Assembly: GCF_900155885.1 (NCBI RefSeq)
Contig: NZ_FTMB01000001.1
Coordinates: 744,001 to 808,000, forward strand
Length of the DNA stretch: 64,000 nucleotides
Origin: Rhizobium sp. RU20A
GTDB lineage: Bacteria > Pseudomonadota > Alphaproteobacteria > Rhizobiales > Rhizobiaceae
Direction: 5' to 3'
Shown here piece after piece: positions 50,076-60,130 of this stretch. The notes under the pieces were generated by a model. It was not told where the DNA came from. It saw nothing but the letters and a program-made list of their open reading frames with translations, and did no database searches. Positions within the stretch are counted from its first letter, which is position 1. The number at the start of each line of letters is the position of its first letter. A program made the translations under genes and the position numbers.

Positions 50076-51515
50076 TCAGCTCCCGATCGTGCCGGCGACG
50101 ACGAGCACGGCGCCAATGCCCACCGTGAAGATCGAACGCCAGTCATGCATGATGAACACCACGGGATCTTCGTGCAGCATGCGCCGGCGCGCCAGCATCC
50201 AGATGCGCAGCAGCATGTAGAGAACGAGCGGGCAGAGCGGCCAGAGCGCCAGCGGATTGGAATACATCGCTTCCATCTCGCGGCTGTGCACATAGAGCGC
50301 CAGAACAAGGGCTGCGGTGAAGGCAGAGGCGATGCCGGCCTGGCCGACCATGTCGAAATCGATGGCCTGATAGCCGCGCCCCGGCACAAAGGCCTCCGGT
50401 TCGCCCTCGAATTCATTGAGCTCCACATAGCGCTTCACGAGCGCGAGGCTGAGGAAGAAGAAGATCGAGAAGGCGAGCAGCCAGAAGGACAGCTGCGTAT
50501 CGGTGGCCGCCGCGCCCGCAACGATCCGCACCGTATAAAGACCCGCCAGCGTGAAGACATCGACCAGCAGCTTGCGCTTCAGCAGGAATGTATAGGCGGT
50601 CGTCGCCACGGCGTAGAAGGCGAGCACATAGGCAAATTCGAGCGGTAGCGCCAGCGTCAGGGAAAAGGAGGCGATGATGAGGCAGCCAGCCAGAGCGATG
50701 GCGACCGGCACCGACATCTGCCCGCTGGCGAGCGGCCGGAACCGCTTTTTCGGGTGGCGTCGATCATTGCTGAGGTCGGAGAGATCGTTGATGACGTAGA
50801 CGGCCGACGCCAGGAAGGAGAAGGCAAAGAAGGCGATGATCACCGAGGTCAGCGCGTCGAGGTGCAGCACCTCATGATTGAGCACCATCGGCACGGCGAT
50901 CAGCACGTTCTTGGCCCATTGGTGGACGCGGATCGACCGCAATGCTGCCATCGGGCTCGTGCGGCCGGTGTCGAGGCGTTCGGCATCATGGTTGCGGCGC
51001 CAGGCCTCGGCGGCCGCGTCCGGCGCAACGACAATGGCGCGGCGGGCCGCATCGAAGACCGGCACATCGTCGCGGCTGTTGCCCATGTAGTCGAAACCGG
51101 CCTCGCCGTAGCGCGCAATCAGCGCCTCGCGTTTGCGGCTATGGGTGAGGTTCAGCGTTTCGGACGAATGCATGATGTCGGTGAAAAGGCCGGTATGGGC
51201 GGCAATGTCGCGCGCCACGCTTTCCGCGGCCCCGGTCACGAGAATGACCGGACGCCCGCTGGCCCGCTCGCGCCGCAGCCGCTCGAGCACGGCATCGCGG
51301 TAGGGCCAGTCGGCAGCCACCCGGCCGGAGCGACGGGCGACTTCGCTTTTGAGCCGCGCCTTGCCTTTGAGCGCCCAGCCGACCATGGCAAAAATCATCA
51401 GTGGATTGCGAAGCAGGATGATCGCCATCCCCTCCCACAGCGTGTCCGCTGCCACAAGCGTTCCGTCGAGATCCACGCAAAGCGGAATGTGCCGCGTTTC
51501 GGTGCGCGCGTCCAT
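50076..51515 (-). CDS. HAD-UbiA fusion, decaprenyl-phosphate phosphoribosyltransferase-like
   Basis: This 479-residue protein has an N-terminal HAD phosphatase domain (CVDLDGTLVAADTLWEG, about residues 13-29; GNSRDDVPVF as motif IV) fused to a UbiA prenyltransferase domain with several transmembrane segments. The UbiA active site NDLSDLSNDRRHPKKRFRP (about 245-263) resembles Rv3806c, which makes decaprenylphosphoryl-5-phosphoribose from PRPP. The HAD part could remove the phosphate. The ATG at 51515 has AGGGAG upstream; a TTG further upstream is less likely. Confidence 0.9.
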   Translation of the reverse strand: MDARTETRHIPLCVDLDGTLVAADTLWEGMAIILLRNPLMIFAMVGWALKGKARLKSEVARRSGRVAADWPYRDAVLERLRRERASGRPVILVTGAAESVARDIAAHTGLFTDIMHSSETLNLTHSRKREALIARYGEAGFDYMGNSRDDVPVFDAARRAIVVAPDAAAEAWRRNHDAERLDTGRTSPMAALRSIRVHQWAKNVLIAVPMVLNHEVLHLDALTSVIIAFFAFSFLASAVYVINDLSDLSNDRRHPKKRFRPLASGQMSVPVAIALAGCLIIASFSLTLALPLEFAYVLAFYAVATTAYTFLLKRKLLVDVFTLAGLYTVRIVAGAAATDTQLSFWLLAFSIFFFLSLALVKRYVELNEFEGEPEAFVPGRGYQAIDFDMVGQAGIASAFTAALVLALYVHSREMEAMYSNPLALWPLCPLVLYMLLRIWMLARRRMLHEDPVVFIMHDWRSIFTVGIGAVLVVAGTIGS

Positions 51516-51761
51516 TGAATGCAACTCCCTGTTTCGACCCTTTGAGGCGTGCGGGCCAGATGGTCCGCCCTGCGCTCGTCAATCAAAACCGTCGGAAGGG
51601 CGCGGATTGAACTTCCGCTCTGGTCTCACTCCCGCAGGCAGGGACACAGTTGCACGGCCGGGTTGCCGAACTGGTAAAACGCCCCGTTTTCCAGCCGCCG
51701 ATCTCAAGCTGTGGTTAAGAAAGTCTCGGTTGGCCGAGGACAATTTGAAGGATCATGCCCC

Positions 51762-52676
51762 TCAACGGGACGCTGCGAGGAAATTGAGGGCCGCCCGCCA
51801 GTCCGTCATGCGCACCGGCGTTCCGTGCGAACCGGAGGAAAACAGCACGAACCGCACGGGATATCCGGCGGCCCGCAGCCGCTGGTAGGCCGACTGCTGC
51901 GCGGCGGCCGGGTAGACGCTGTCGCGGCTTCCATGAGTCAGATAAAGCGGCAGGCGCGCCTTGTAGGCCGGTGTCTTCGCATAGTCTGGATCGGCGGGCC
52001 CGCCCATGATGATCATGCCCCCCATCTCCTTGACCGCGCCCACATCGCGCGCAAGGCCCCAGCACAGGAACGAACCCATGGAAGCGCAGGCGACATAGAC
52101 CGGCCGGCCGCCGCTGCGCTGCGAAAGAGCGCCGACGAGGGCGGCAAGATCGGCGACGCCCTCCCCGTCAAAGCCCCTCATGCTGGCACTGTAATAGGCA
52201 CCGCCATTGCGGACGGAGAGGTTCTTGATGCGGTTGAAATTGCCGCCGAAGGAAAAGTCATTGTTGCCGAGCCGCCGGTCACCGCCGCGCCCGTGGATGA
52301 AGACGACGCTGAAGGCGGCGCCCTCGGCAGGTCCGGTGCGGGCGACCTCGAGCGGCCCGCGCGCCGTCGGCACGCTCTCCAGCGCCTGCCGGCCTTTGAC
52401 GGAAAGATCCACATAGGCACGCTTGACGCGGCGCTCGGGGATCTCGTCGCGCCCGTTGATATCGCGCATTTCATCGTAGCCGACCGTCAGCCGCGCCCCG
52501 TCATCGGCCGTTTCAAGGATCGGATCATAGCTGAAGAGATCATCCTTGAAGGGTTTGAGCAGCTCCGCGGCGGCCGGCGCGGCCGAAACGAGGGCGATCG
52601 CAACGGCGCTCACGGCGACGCGCAGGCGCAAACGAAGGGGGCGAGGAACGCCTGAGGTGAAATGAACTGTGGACAT
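51762..52676 (-). CDS. Secreted alpha/beta hydrolase
   Basis: This 304-residue protein has a signal peptide (Arg-rich start, then LRVAVSAVAIALVSAAPAAA; about 1-40), so it should be periplasmic or outside the cell. The fold signs are VVFIHGRGGDRR (oxyanion loop), ACASMGSFLCWG (nucleophile elbow, Ser near 200) and HGSRDSVYP with a final SSGSHGTPVR histidine. The substrate is unknown. The ATG at 52676 begins the signal peptide. Confidence 0.85.
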   Translation of the reverse strand: MSTVHFTSGVPRPLRLRLRVAVSAVAIALVSAAPAAAELLKPFKDDLFSYDPILETADDGARLTVGYDEMRDINGRDEIPERRVKRAYVDLSVKGRQALESVPTARGPLEVARTGPAEGAAFSVVFIHGRGGDRRLGNNDFSFGGNFNRIKNLSVRNGGAYYSASMRGFDGEGVADLAALVGALSQRSGGRPVYVACASMGSFLCWGLARDVGAVKEMGGMIIMGGPADPDYAKTPAYKARLPLYLTHGSRDSVYPAAAQQSAYQRLRAAGYPVRFVLFSSGSHGTPVRMTDWRAALNFLAASR

Positions 52677-52959
52677 GCGGGCCGGAATCTCCTTCGCCTT
52701 GCCAAGAGCCTTGCCACCGGCCCTTCCGCAACGCAACCGTTCTGGAGTAAACGGAACGGGAACAGCCATCGAGGATGCGCGGTGATTCGCGGCAGACTTG
52801 AGGCGGGCTGGAGCCCGGCGCATCGTGGCCGGCGCGACGCCGCAGGCGCGAGAAGCCTATGGCGACCAGCGCCTGCCGTCGACGTGATGCGGCAGATGGC
52901 AACCGGCCAATAATAGCCGGCCAGACAACAGATTTGACGAGAACGACCCGAAGGACGGC

Positions 52960-55041
52960 ATGACCGACGATCTCTTCTCCGCCATTCCCGCCGCCCCGAA
53001 GGCTCCGGCCGCCCCGGCCCCGCGCCCGGCCGCGACGACGCCGGCCGCCGTGCAGCGCGCCGCCGCACCCGTTGTCGCCGAAAGCCGTGCGGCGCCGGCC
53101 GGCTCGGATACGGGCGGCTACGACGCCTCCGCCATCGAGGTGCTGGAAGGCCTGGAGCCGGTGCGCCGCCGTCCCGGCATGTATATCGGCGGCACCGATG
53201 AGAAGGCACTGCACCACCTCTTTGCCGAAGTCATCGACAACTCCATGGACGAGGCGGTGGCCGGCCACGCCAATTTCATCGAGGTCAGCCTCGATGCCGA
53301 GGGTTTCCTGACGGTCACCGACAACGGCCGCGGCATTCCGGTCGAGAACCATCCGAAATTCCCGGGCAAGTCGACGCTGGAAGTGGTGCTGACGGTGCTG
53401 CATGCCGGCGGCAAGTTCGACGGCAAGGCGTACGAGACCTCCGGCGGTCTGCACGGCGTCGGCGTCTCCGTCGTCAACGCGCTTTCCGACGTTCTCGAAG
53501 TGGAAGTGGCGCGCAACCGCAAGCTCTACCGCCAGCGCTTCTCGCGCGGCCTGCCGCAGGGCGGGCTTGAGGAAGTCGGCGACGTGCAGAACCGGCGCGG
53601 CACGCGGGTGCGCTTCCACCCCGATCCGCAGATCTTCGGCGAGAACGTGCGCTTCGATCCGGGCCGCCTGTTTCGCATGTCGCGCTCCAAGGCCTATCTC
53701 TTCGGCGGCGTGGAAATCCGCTGGGTCTGCGACCCCTCGCTGCTGCCTGAGGGCTCGGATGTACCGGAAAAGGCCGTCTTCCACTTCCCCGGAGGCCTGA
53801 AGGACTATCTCGCCGCCACGCTCGGCAAGGACTTCACCGTCACCCGCGAGATTTTTGCCGGCCGCACCGAAAAGACCGGCGGCCACGGCGCGCTCGAATG
53901 GGCCGTGACCTGGTATGGCGGCGACAGTCAGGTGCACTCCTACTGCAACACCATCCCCACCCCGGAAGGCGGCACCCATGAGGCGGGCCTGCGCATCGCC
54001 CTCACCAAGGGCCTGAAGACCTACGCCGAACTGACCCAGAACAAGCGCGCGGCGATCATCACCACCGACGATGTGATGATTTCGGCCGCCGCCATGCTCT
54101 CGGTCTTCATCCGCGAACCGGAATTCGTCGGCCAGACCAAGGACAAGCTGGCGACCGTCGAGGCGCAGCGCATCGTCGAAAACGCGCTGCGCGATCCCTT
54201 CGACCACTATCTCGCCGGCAATCCGGGCGAAGCGGCCAAGCTGCTCGACTGGGTGATCGAACGCGCCGAGGAGCGCGTGCGCCGCCGTAAGGAAAAGGAA
54301 GTCAACCGCAAGAGCGCGGTGAGGAAGCTCCGCCTGCCCGGCAAGCTCGCCGACTGCTCCCAGAACACCGCAGAAGGCGCCGAACTCTTCATCGTCGAGG
54401 GCGACTCGGCAGGCGGTTCGGCCAAGCAAGCACGCAACCGCGCCAACCAGGCGATCCTGCCGCTGCGCGGCAAGATCCTCAACGTCGCCAGCGCCGGCCG
54501 CGACAAGCTTTCGGCCAACCAGCAGATCGGCGACCTCGTGCAGGCGCTCGGTTGCGGCACGCGTTCGAAATATCGCGAGGAGGACCTGCGCTACGAGCGC
54601 ATCATCATCATGACCGATGCCGACGTTGACGGCGCCCACATCGCTTCGCTGCTCATCACCTTCTTCTATCAGGAAATGCCGGAACTGGTGCGCGGCGGCC
54701 ACCTCTTCCTTGCCGTTCCCCCGCTCTACCGCCTCAGCCAGGGCGGACGCACCCTCTACGCCCGCGACGACGCGCACCGCGAGGAGATCATGCGCACCGC
54801 CTTCAACGGCCGCGGCAAGGTCGAAATCGGCCGCTTCAAGGGTCTTGGCGAAATGCTGCCGGCCCAGCTGAAGGAAACCACCATGGATCCCTCCAAGCGC
54901 ACTCTCTTGAAGGTGGCGATCGACGAGGTGGATTTCGAAGGCACGCGCGAGGCGGTTGACAACCTGATGGGCACCAAGGCCGACGCGCGCTTCCGCTTCA
55001 TTCAGGAACGCGCCGCCTTTGCCGACAATCTCGATATCTGA
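52960..55041 (+). CDS. parE: DNA topoisomerase IV subunit B
   Basis: This 693-residue protein has an Ala/Pro-rich N-terminal extension (about 45 residues), then the GHKL ATPase (EVIDNSMDEAVAG, DNGRGIPV, GGLHGVGVSVVNALS), the transducer domain, and a TOPRIM domain with EGDSAGGSAKQARNR, LRGKILNV and MTDADVDGAHI. The length exceeds GyrB-type B subunits only by the leader. With ParC, not in the window, it decatenates daughter chromosomes. Confidence 0.96.
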   Translation: MTDDLFSAIPAAPKAPAAPAPRPAATTPAAVQRAAAPVVAESRAAPAGSDTGGYDASAIEVLEGLEPVRRRPGMYIGGTDEKALHHLFAEVIDNSMDEAVAGHANFIEVSLDAEGFLTVTDNGRGIPVENHPKFPGKSTLEVVLTVLHAGGKFDGKAYETSGGLHGVGVSVVNALSDVLEVEVARNRKLYRQRFSRGLPQGGLEEVGDVQNRRGTRVRFHPDPQIFGENVRFDPGRLFRMSRSKAYLFGGVEIRWVCDPSLLPEGSDVPEKAVFHFPGGLKDYLAATLGKDFTVTREIFAGRTEKTGGHGALEWAVTWYGGDSQVHSYCNTIPTPEGGTHEAGLRIALTKGLKTYAELTQNKRAAIITTDDVMISAAAMLSVFIREPEFVGQTKDKLATVEAQRIVENALRDPFDHYLAGNPGEAAKLLDWVIERAEERVRRRKEKEVNRKSAVRKLRLPGKLADCSQNTAEGAELFIVEGDSAGGSAKQARNRANQAILPLRGKILNVASAGRDKLSANQQIGDLVQALGCGTRSKYREEDLRYERIIIMTDADVDGAHIASLLITFFYQEMPELVRGGHLFLAVPPLYRLSQGGRTLYARDDAHREEIMRTAFNGRGKVEIGRFKGLGEMLPAQLKETTMDPSKRTLLKVAIDEVDFEGTREAVDNLMGTKADARFRFIQERAAFADNLDI

Positions 55042-55079
55042 GCTGTCGGCAAGAAGCCCCGTGCGGAATTGCCGGAAGC

Positions 55080-55541
55080 CTAGCGGACCAGCGTCTTTTC
55101 CATGAAGAGACTGAGCGGGTCCGGCTTGTAGTCGCCGAACGGCGCGATCTCGACATAGCCGCCGCTGCGGTAAAGGCCGATGGCTTCGGGCTGGTGGATG
55201 CCGGTCTCGAGGCGGATGGCGCTGAGGCCCTCGCCTGTCGCGGTCGCGGCGAGCGCCTCCATCAGCAGCCGGCCGATCTTCAGGCCCCGGGCGGCGGGGT
55301 CGACGAACATGCGCTTGATCTCGGCCGTCCCGTCGCCCGCCAGCACCAGCGCGGCGCAGCCGACGATGCGCCCTTCATGCCGCGCCACATGGAACCGCAC
55401 CTGTGGCTTCTCCAGCGCCGCGATATCGACGAGGTGATTGCTCTCCGGCGGATAGAGCGCTTCCATGTAGCGATCGGACTGCTCCAGGAGACCGATCACG
55501 GCGCTCTGGCGCGCCGGTTCGATGGCAATGGTGACGCTCAT
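55080..55541 (-). CDS. GNAT-family acetyltransferase
   Basis: This 153-residue protein has the GNAT core with VGCAALVLAGDGTAEIKRMFVDPAARGLKIGRLLMEAL (acetyl-CoA-binding motif ARGLKIGRLL, about residues 84-93), then AIRLETGIHQPEAIGLYRSGGYVE. The substrate is unknown. It converges on parE, 38 bases beyond its stop. Confidence 0.88.
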   Translation of the reverse strand: MSVTIAIEPARQSAVIGLLEQSDRYMEALYPPESNHLVDIAALEKPQVRFHVARHEGRIVGCAALVLAGDGTAEIKRMFVDPAARGLKIGRLLMEALAATATGEGLSAIRLETGIHQPEAIGLYRSGGYVEIAPFGDYKPDPLSLFMEKTLVR

Positions 55542-55759
55542 GCGGGTCTGTCCTTTATCTGCCTGCGCAAGTCCGGAAGGACTGGACCGGTTGGCGGCAT
55601 GGCGTCAAGCGCGCGATCGACGATGTTGCGGCGGCTCATGACAAAAATCTGGCCAGCATCGCCAGCTTGCCATAGTTTCATACGGGATCATGACTATGGT
55701 CCGGCCACTTGCGCGACTGCCCGCACGCCGCCGCACGGCGTCTCATTTCCGGGGGACCC

Positions 55760-56284
55760 ATGAAGACCGCTCTGATTGTGATGACCATTCTCGGCTGCGA
55801 CGACAGCGTCACCCAGTGCCATTATGTGGCAACCGTGGAGCGGAGCTTCACGTCGATCAGCGAGTGCGACAGCCGCTCGGAGAGCGAAATCGCGACCCAC
55901 CAGGACAAGAACTACCCGGTGATCGTCGCCGTCTGCGAGACGCCGGACGCCGATACCGCCTCGATCGCCGGCGATGCGGGAGCCGGCAAGACGGCGACGG
56001 CGCCCGCGACGACAGGCGAGGCGCCGCTGGCAGAGGGCGAGACCATCCCCGTGCCGCCCGAAGGCAGTCAGGCCGCAACGGCCAACGTCCTGCAGGACGG
56101 AGCGCCCCTCACCCCCGAAGGCCAACAGACCCCGGAAGGGCAAAAGCCGCTGCCGCGCCGGGCGCTGGACATGATCACCGGCGTGCTGCCGAGCCGCGAC
56201 CAGCTCAAATCCGTCGTGACGACCCCGGTGCATACGCTGGAAGACGGCTATTCCTGGGTCGCGCGCCGCTTTAGCGGCCAGTGA
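55760..56284 (+). CDS. Hypothetical small protein with disordered Pro/Thr-rich middle
   Basis: This 174-residue protein begins MKTALIVMTILGCDDSVTQCHYVATVERSF with four Cys within the first 60 residues (CDD, QCHY, SECD, AVCET), then a disordered acidic/Thr/Pro-rich middle (about 75-135) and a C-terminal helical part (ALDMITGVLPSRDQLKS). There is no convincing signal peptide. No family was recognised. GGGGGACCC precedes the ATG at 55760. Confidence 0.7.
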   Translation: MKTALIVMTILGCDDSVTQCHYVATVERSFTSISECDSRSESEIATHQDKNYPVIVAVCETPDADTASIAGDAGAGKTATAPATTGEAPLAEGETIPVPPEGSQAATANVLQDGAPLTPEGQQTPEGQKPLPRRALDMITGVLPSRDQLKSVVTTPVHTLEDGYSWVARRFSGQ

Positions 56285-56324
56285 AGCCTCGTCCCGCGCC
56301 GGTCCGCAGTTTTAACCTTGGCCC

Positions 56325-57332
56325 TCAGACGAGCCCGGCCGCAATCAGGCTGCGTCCGGTCGCAACAACAGCCTCCTCGCTCGTACGCGGCGCCCAGCCC
56401 AGCACGCGGCGGGCCTTTTCGTTCGACACCCGCGTGTCCCGCCCGAGTTCGCGCACGATGGGCGTCAGGGAACGATCGAACCGCTCGACGATTCGTGCGA
56501 GGGCGTTGGGGACGGTAAAGCGCGGCAGTTTCCGGGCATGGCTCGGGAAATGCAGGCGCAGGATCTGCATGATCTCCAGAAACGTCAGCGTTTCCGTCGC
56601 CGCGATGAAGCGCTCGCCAATGGCGGCCGGTGTCTGGAGGGCCAGAACATGGGCGCGGGCCACATCGCGCACATCCACCACCGGCAGGGCGAGCTTTGGC
56701 ACGGCCGGGTAGACGCCACGCATCGCCTTGGCGACGATGCCGACCGAGGTACCGTAGTCGCGGCCAATCAAAGGCCCAAGCACGAGGCCGGGATTGATGA
56801 CGGAAAGCGCGAGGCCTTCGGCCTTGGCATAATCCCAGGCAGCACGCTCGGCCAGAGTCTTGGAGCGATAATAAGGTGTCGTCAGGGGTCCGTCGGGATC
56901 CGTCCAGTCCGCCTCGGTGAAAGGCGAGCGTCCGCTACCGTAACAGACGGCCGCGATGGAAGAGGTCAGCACCACGCGCTCCACCCCCGCCTGCCGCGCA
57001 GCAGACAGGACCCTCAGCGTGCCCTCCCGCGCCGGTCGGACGAGGTCCGAATCATTCTCCGGTACCTGCGCCGGGAACGGCGAGGCGCTGTGGACAACGG
57101 CGGCGATGCCCTGCATGGCTTCGGCCCAGCCCCCTTCAGCCAGCAGATCGGCGGTCGCAAAGGTGATCGTCCCGGATGAGGGACCGGCGTCGGCACGGAT
57201 CGAGGCTTCGATGTCGCCGATGCGACCGGCATCACGCAGCGTGCCCCGGACGGAAAAGCCGGCGCGCAGCAACTCGGCCGCAATATGCCGGCCGATAAAA
57301 CCGCCGATACCGGTGACGAGAATGACGTCCAT
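56325..57332 (-). CDS. SDR-family NAD-dependent reductase (dihydroflavonol-reductase-like)
   Basis: This 335-residue extended SDR has the Rossmann loop GIGGFIGRHIAAELL (about 7-21), an HSASPFP segment, TSSIAAVCYG and the YYRSKTLAERAAWDYA Tyr/Lys pair (about 150-160), like dihydroflavonol-4-reductases and related aldehyde reductases. The plant-like name reflects similarity only; its substrate is unknown. The start ATG at 57332 fits the loop position. Confidence 0.88.
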   Translation of the reverse strand: MDVILVTGIGGFIGRHIAAELLRAGFSVRGTLRDAGRIGDIEASIRADAGPSSGTITFATADLLAEGGWAEAMQGIAAVVHSASPFPAQVPENDSDLVRPAREGTLRVLSAARQAGVERVVLTSSIAAVCYGSGRSPFTEADWTDPDGPLTTPYYRSKTLAERAAWDYAKAEGLALSVINPGLVLGPLIGRDYGTSVGIVAKAMRGVYPAVPKLALPVVDVRDVARAHVLALQTPAAIGERFIAATETLTFLEIMQILRLHFPSHARKLPRFTVPNALARIVERFDRSLTPIVRELGRDTRVSNEKARRVLGWAPRTSEEAVVATGRSLIAAGLV

Positions 57333-57477
57333 GTCGCAAACCTCCGTCGGCTGCAATCCTTGTCTCGCTCGCATCATGCAAGTGGTGCGCTGGCGCGAGC
57401 CGGCAAATTGGACCGGGACACGCCGAGAGGCAAGCCGTGCGACGGAAGAACGACGCGCAGTTGAGGAGAAAGCGGCC

Positions 57478-58617
57478 TCACGCCGCCTTGCGGGTGATCT
57501 GCGAGGCGTAGGCCCGCGCGCCGCGACGGCGTTCGGCGATGGAGAGCTGTTCCAGGATGGCGCGCACGGCCGGGCTGCCTGCCAGCACCGCCTTCGTCTG
57601 CGCAAGCCGCTGCAGGAGGTCCTGCGCGACATCCGCAACATCGCCGCCGGCAAGGCGGGTGCGCTCGCTGCGCCACAGCAGCACCCCTTCGGCAAAAAGC
57701 GCGCCGAGCTCCTGCGTCAGGCCGGCGCTCTGGAACAGGGCCCGGATGGCATGCAGACGTCCGTCCGAGAGGATGGAGCGCACCCGGCGCTCGTCGACCG
57801 TGGAGAGGATGACGATGGCCGTGGCGAAAAAATCGATGCGGCCGGAGACCAGCGCATGCAGCAGGAAGGCCGGCGTCAGGCGGCCGGTGTCCCTCAGATG
57901 CGCGACAAGCCGCGGAAGTTCGGCCTGCGGCGAGGTTCCCGCCATCTCGACGGCCGCCGTGTCGCAGGCTTCGCGTGCGATGCGGTCGACCCGCTCGCCG
58001 CCGACAACCGCGCGCACCAGACCTGAAAGGGCCAGCGCCTGCCCGACCTTTTCGATGAGGATATGGCGCACATCGCTCGGCAGCGCCGAATGGGCCAGCA
58101 GCCGCTCGCGTGCTTCCGGAACATGGCCGAAACGCTCGGCGATGCGCCGCAGCGTGCGGGGCGTCAGGACGGCATTGTCATTGTCGAGAAGGATCAGCAT
58201 TTCCGCCAGTCCGCCGATCTCCACGATGGCGGCCGAGATGCCGGGCGAAATCTGCCGTCGCGCGGCAATCACGCCACGAAGCTCCGCCGTGCCGCGGGCT
58301 GCAAGGTCCACCAGATCGTCGTCCGTCAGGACCGGCGAGCGGAAGATCACCGTATAGGCGACCTCGGGCTGATCGGCCGCCAGCGGCAGGATGAGTGAGC
58401 GCGGCGCATCGGCGCTGTCGGCGATAGCCTCGGCAAGCGCCAGGCGCACCTTCGGCGAGGGATCATCAAGAAGGAAGGTCATCGCCATCTCGGCCGCATG
58501 ACCATCCGGCCCCGTCAACGAACGCTGACGGAAAGCGCGCGCCAGCGCACTCGCCGCCCGCGACCGATCAGCCACTCTCGCCGTTTCAATCCAACGCAGA
58601 AAAGTATGTACGATCAC
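57478..58617 (-). CDS. DUF2336 protein
   Basis: This 379-residue alpha-helical protein matches DUF2336: SRAASALARAF near the start, then TFLLDDPSPKVRLALAEAIADSADAPRSLILPLAADQPEVAYTVI, HEAT-like repeats. Family members occur in alphaproteobacteria and their role is not established. The start is GTG at 58617. It stands alone, with 145 bases to the SDR gene downstream. Confidence 0.82.
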   Translation of the reverse strand: MIVHTFLRWIETARVADRSRAASALARAFRQRSLTGPDGHAAEMAMTFLLDDPSPKVRLALAEAIADSADAPRSLILPLAADQPEVAYTVIFRSPVLTDDDLVDLAARGTAELRGVIAARRQISPGISAAIVEIGGLAEMLILLDNDNAVLTPRTLRRIAERFGHVPEARERLLAHSALPSDVRHILIEKVGQALALSGLVRAVVGGERVDRIAREACDTAAVEMAGTSPQAELPRLVAHLRDTGRLTPAFLLHALVSGRIDFFATAIVILSTVDERRVRSILSDGRLHAIRALFQSAGLTQELGALFAEGVLLWRSERTRLAGGDVADVAQDLLQRLAQTKAVLAGSPAVRAILEQLSIAERRRGARAYASQITRKAA

Positions 58618-58744
58618 GAACGCCCCACCCGACCAAGACCCGACTTGTCCCGAGCAACATTAGGTGGGAAAGGTTTATGATTGGTTCACCATGTCCTTTA
58701 ACAGACTGGAAAGGCTGGAGACACGCATCTTGCGGCCGACAGCG

Positions 58745-59350
58745 CTATCGGCCGCCCGGCCGCCTGAGCTCGAAGACATCGCCGGCATCGGCATAATCCA
58801 TGTAGCCGAGCCGGCCGACAGGACGCGCAAAGCCCATGTCGAATCGCCCGTCGCGGATCGCCTCGTCGCGGATATGAATAGCGACCACTTCGGCAATGAC
58901 CATGAAATTGTCGGACGGCGCGCCGTCGAGGCCCTTCGGCTGGAGGATGTCGGTGGCCCGGCATTCCAAGACCGCCAGCGCTTCCGCCACGAAGGGCGCG
59001 TTGACGAGGCGACCAGGCTCGGGCGTCAGGCCGGCCAACGCGAATTCATCCACCTCCGGCCCGACGGGCGCCGATGTCGCATTCATCGCATCGACGATCG
59101 CCCGGCCAACGAAACTCGCCGTAAAGACGCCGGTCTCTTTCACATTCTCGACGCTGTCCTTCCAGCCGGAGGAGGAGAACATGACGAGCTTTGGCCGGTC
59201 GCTGATGGCGTTGAAGAAGGAATAGGGCGCAAGATTGCGCACGCCATCCTTGGAGAGCGTGCCGATCCAGCCGATCGGGCGCGGCGAAACGATGGCCTTG
59301 AAGGGATCGTGCGCCAGCCCGTGGTGATTGTCCTTCGTCTCGTAGAACAT
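58745..59350 (-). CDS. Flavin reductase-like protein
   Basis: This 201-residue protein has the FMN-binding split-barrel pattern of flavin reductases: DPFKAIVSPRPIGWIGTLSKDGVRNLAPYSFFNAIS (about 14-49), PKLVMFSSSG, and TGVFTASFV. It would supply reduced flavin or act as an oxidoreductase. The start is ATG at 59350, which shares a base with the nitroreductase stop (TGATG); a GTG one codon upstream is also possible. Confidence 0.88.
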   Translation of the reverse strand: MFYETKDNHHGLAHDPFKAIVSPRPIGWIGTLSKDGVRNLAPYSFFNAISDRPKLVMFSSSGWKDSVENVKETGVFTASFVGRAIVDAMNATSAPVGPEVDEFALAGLTPEPGRLVNAPFVAEALAVLECRATDILQPKGLDGAPSDNFMVIAEVVAIHIRDEAIRDGRFDMGFARPVGRLGYMDYADAGDVFELRRPGGR

Positions 59351-59934
59351 CACTCGTCGCCGCCGACCCAGGTGACGATGTCGGCGAGCGCCGGGCGCGG
59401 CCGCTCCGTCGGCGGCACGGTGGCAGTGCCGATATGGATGAAGCCGGCCACCTTCTCGCCCGGCTCGACGCCGAGGATCGGGAAGGCGCGCTCATCGAAC
59501 GCGTACCATTCCGTCAGCCAGTTGGAAGAAAATCCAAGGGCATTGGCGGCCATCAGCAGGTTGAGGCAGACGGCGCCGGCCGACATGACCTGCTCCCACT
59601 CCGGCACTTTCGCATGGGGTGCGGCGCGGCTGATGACGGCGACGACGACCGGCGCGCGGGTCAGCCGCGTCTTTTCCACCTTCACCATCTCGTCGGAAAG
59701 GGTCGGCTTGTCGCCCATGGCGATCTTGGCCAGCGCTTCACTGATGCGGGTGCGCTCCGCGCCGCGATAGACGATGAAGCGCCAGGGCGCCAGCTTGCCA
59801 TGGTCGGGCACGCGCGAGGCAAGCGTCAGCATCTCCTCCACCTCCGCCCGCGCGGGGCCGGGCTCGGCCATCTGGAAGGCCGGAATCGAGCGGCGGGTGG
59901 CGAGATAGTCGGGAAGCGTGATTTGCGTTTTCAT
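59350..59934 (-). CDS. Nitroreductase-family oxidoreductase
   Basis: This 194-residue protein has the nitroreductase layout: [13 protein letters not shown] (FMN phosphate binding, about 9-21), [19 protein letters not shown], and [17 protein letters not shown]. It reduces nitro compounds or quinones with NAD(P)H in known members, but the physiological substrate is unknown. The ATG at 59934 starts the family N-terminus. It is the first of a coupled pair with the flavin reductase. Confidence 0.9.
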   Translation of the reverse strand: MKTQITLPDYLATRRSIPAFQMAEPGPARAEVEEMLTLASRVPDHGKLAPWRFIVYRGAERTRISEALAKIAMGDKPTLSDEMVKVEKTRLTRAPVVVAVISRAAPHAKVPEWEQVMSAGAVCLNLLMAANALGFSSNWLTEWYAFDERAFPILGVEPGEKVAGFIHIGTATVPPTERPRPALADIVTWVGGDE

Positions 59935-60130
59935 CGGGCGGGAATTCCAATAAGCATGTCGCGATCGGGTCTGCCGCATTATGCAAACGGCAGGCATCGA
60001 CACAAGTTCATGACGCGGCCGGTGCGCTTGTGACGCACCGCGTGAGGGTGACGCGGCCCGCCGCGCGAGCCACGAAAATGCCACAGGCCGGCTTCAAGTG
60101 GAGCCGGACGCTCAGGAAGTCAACAGCACC

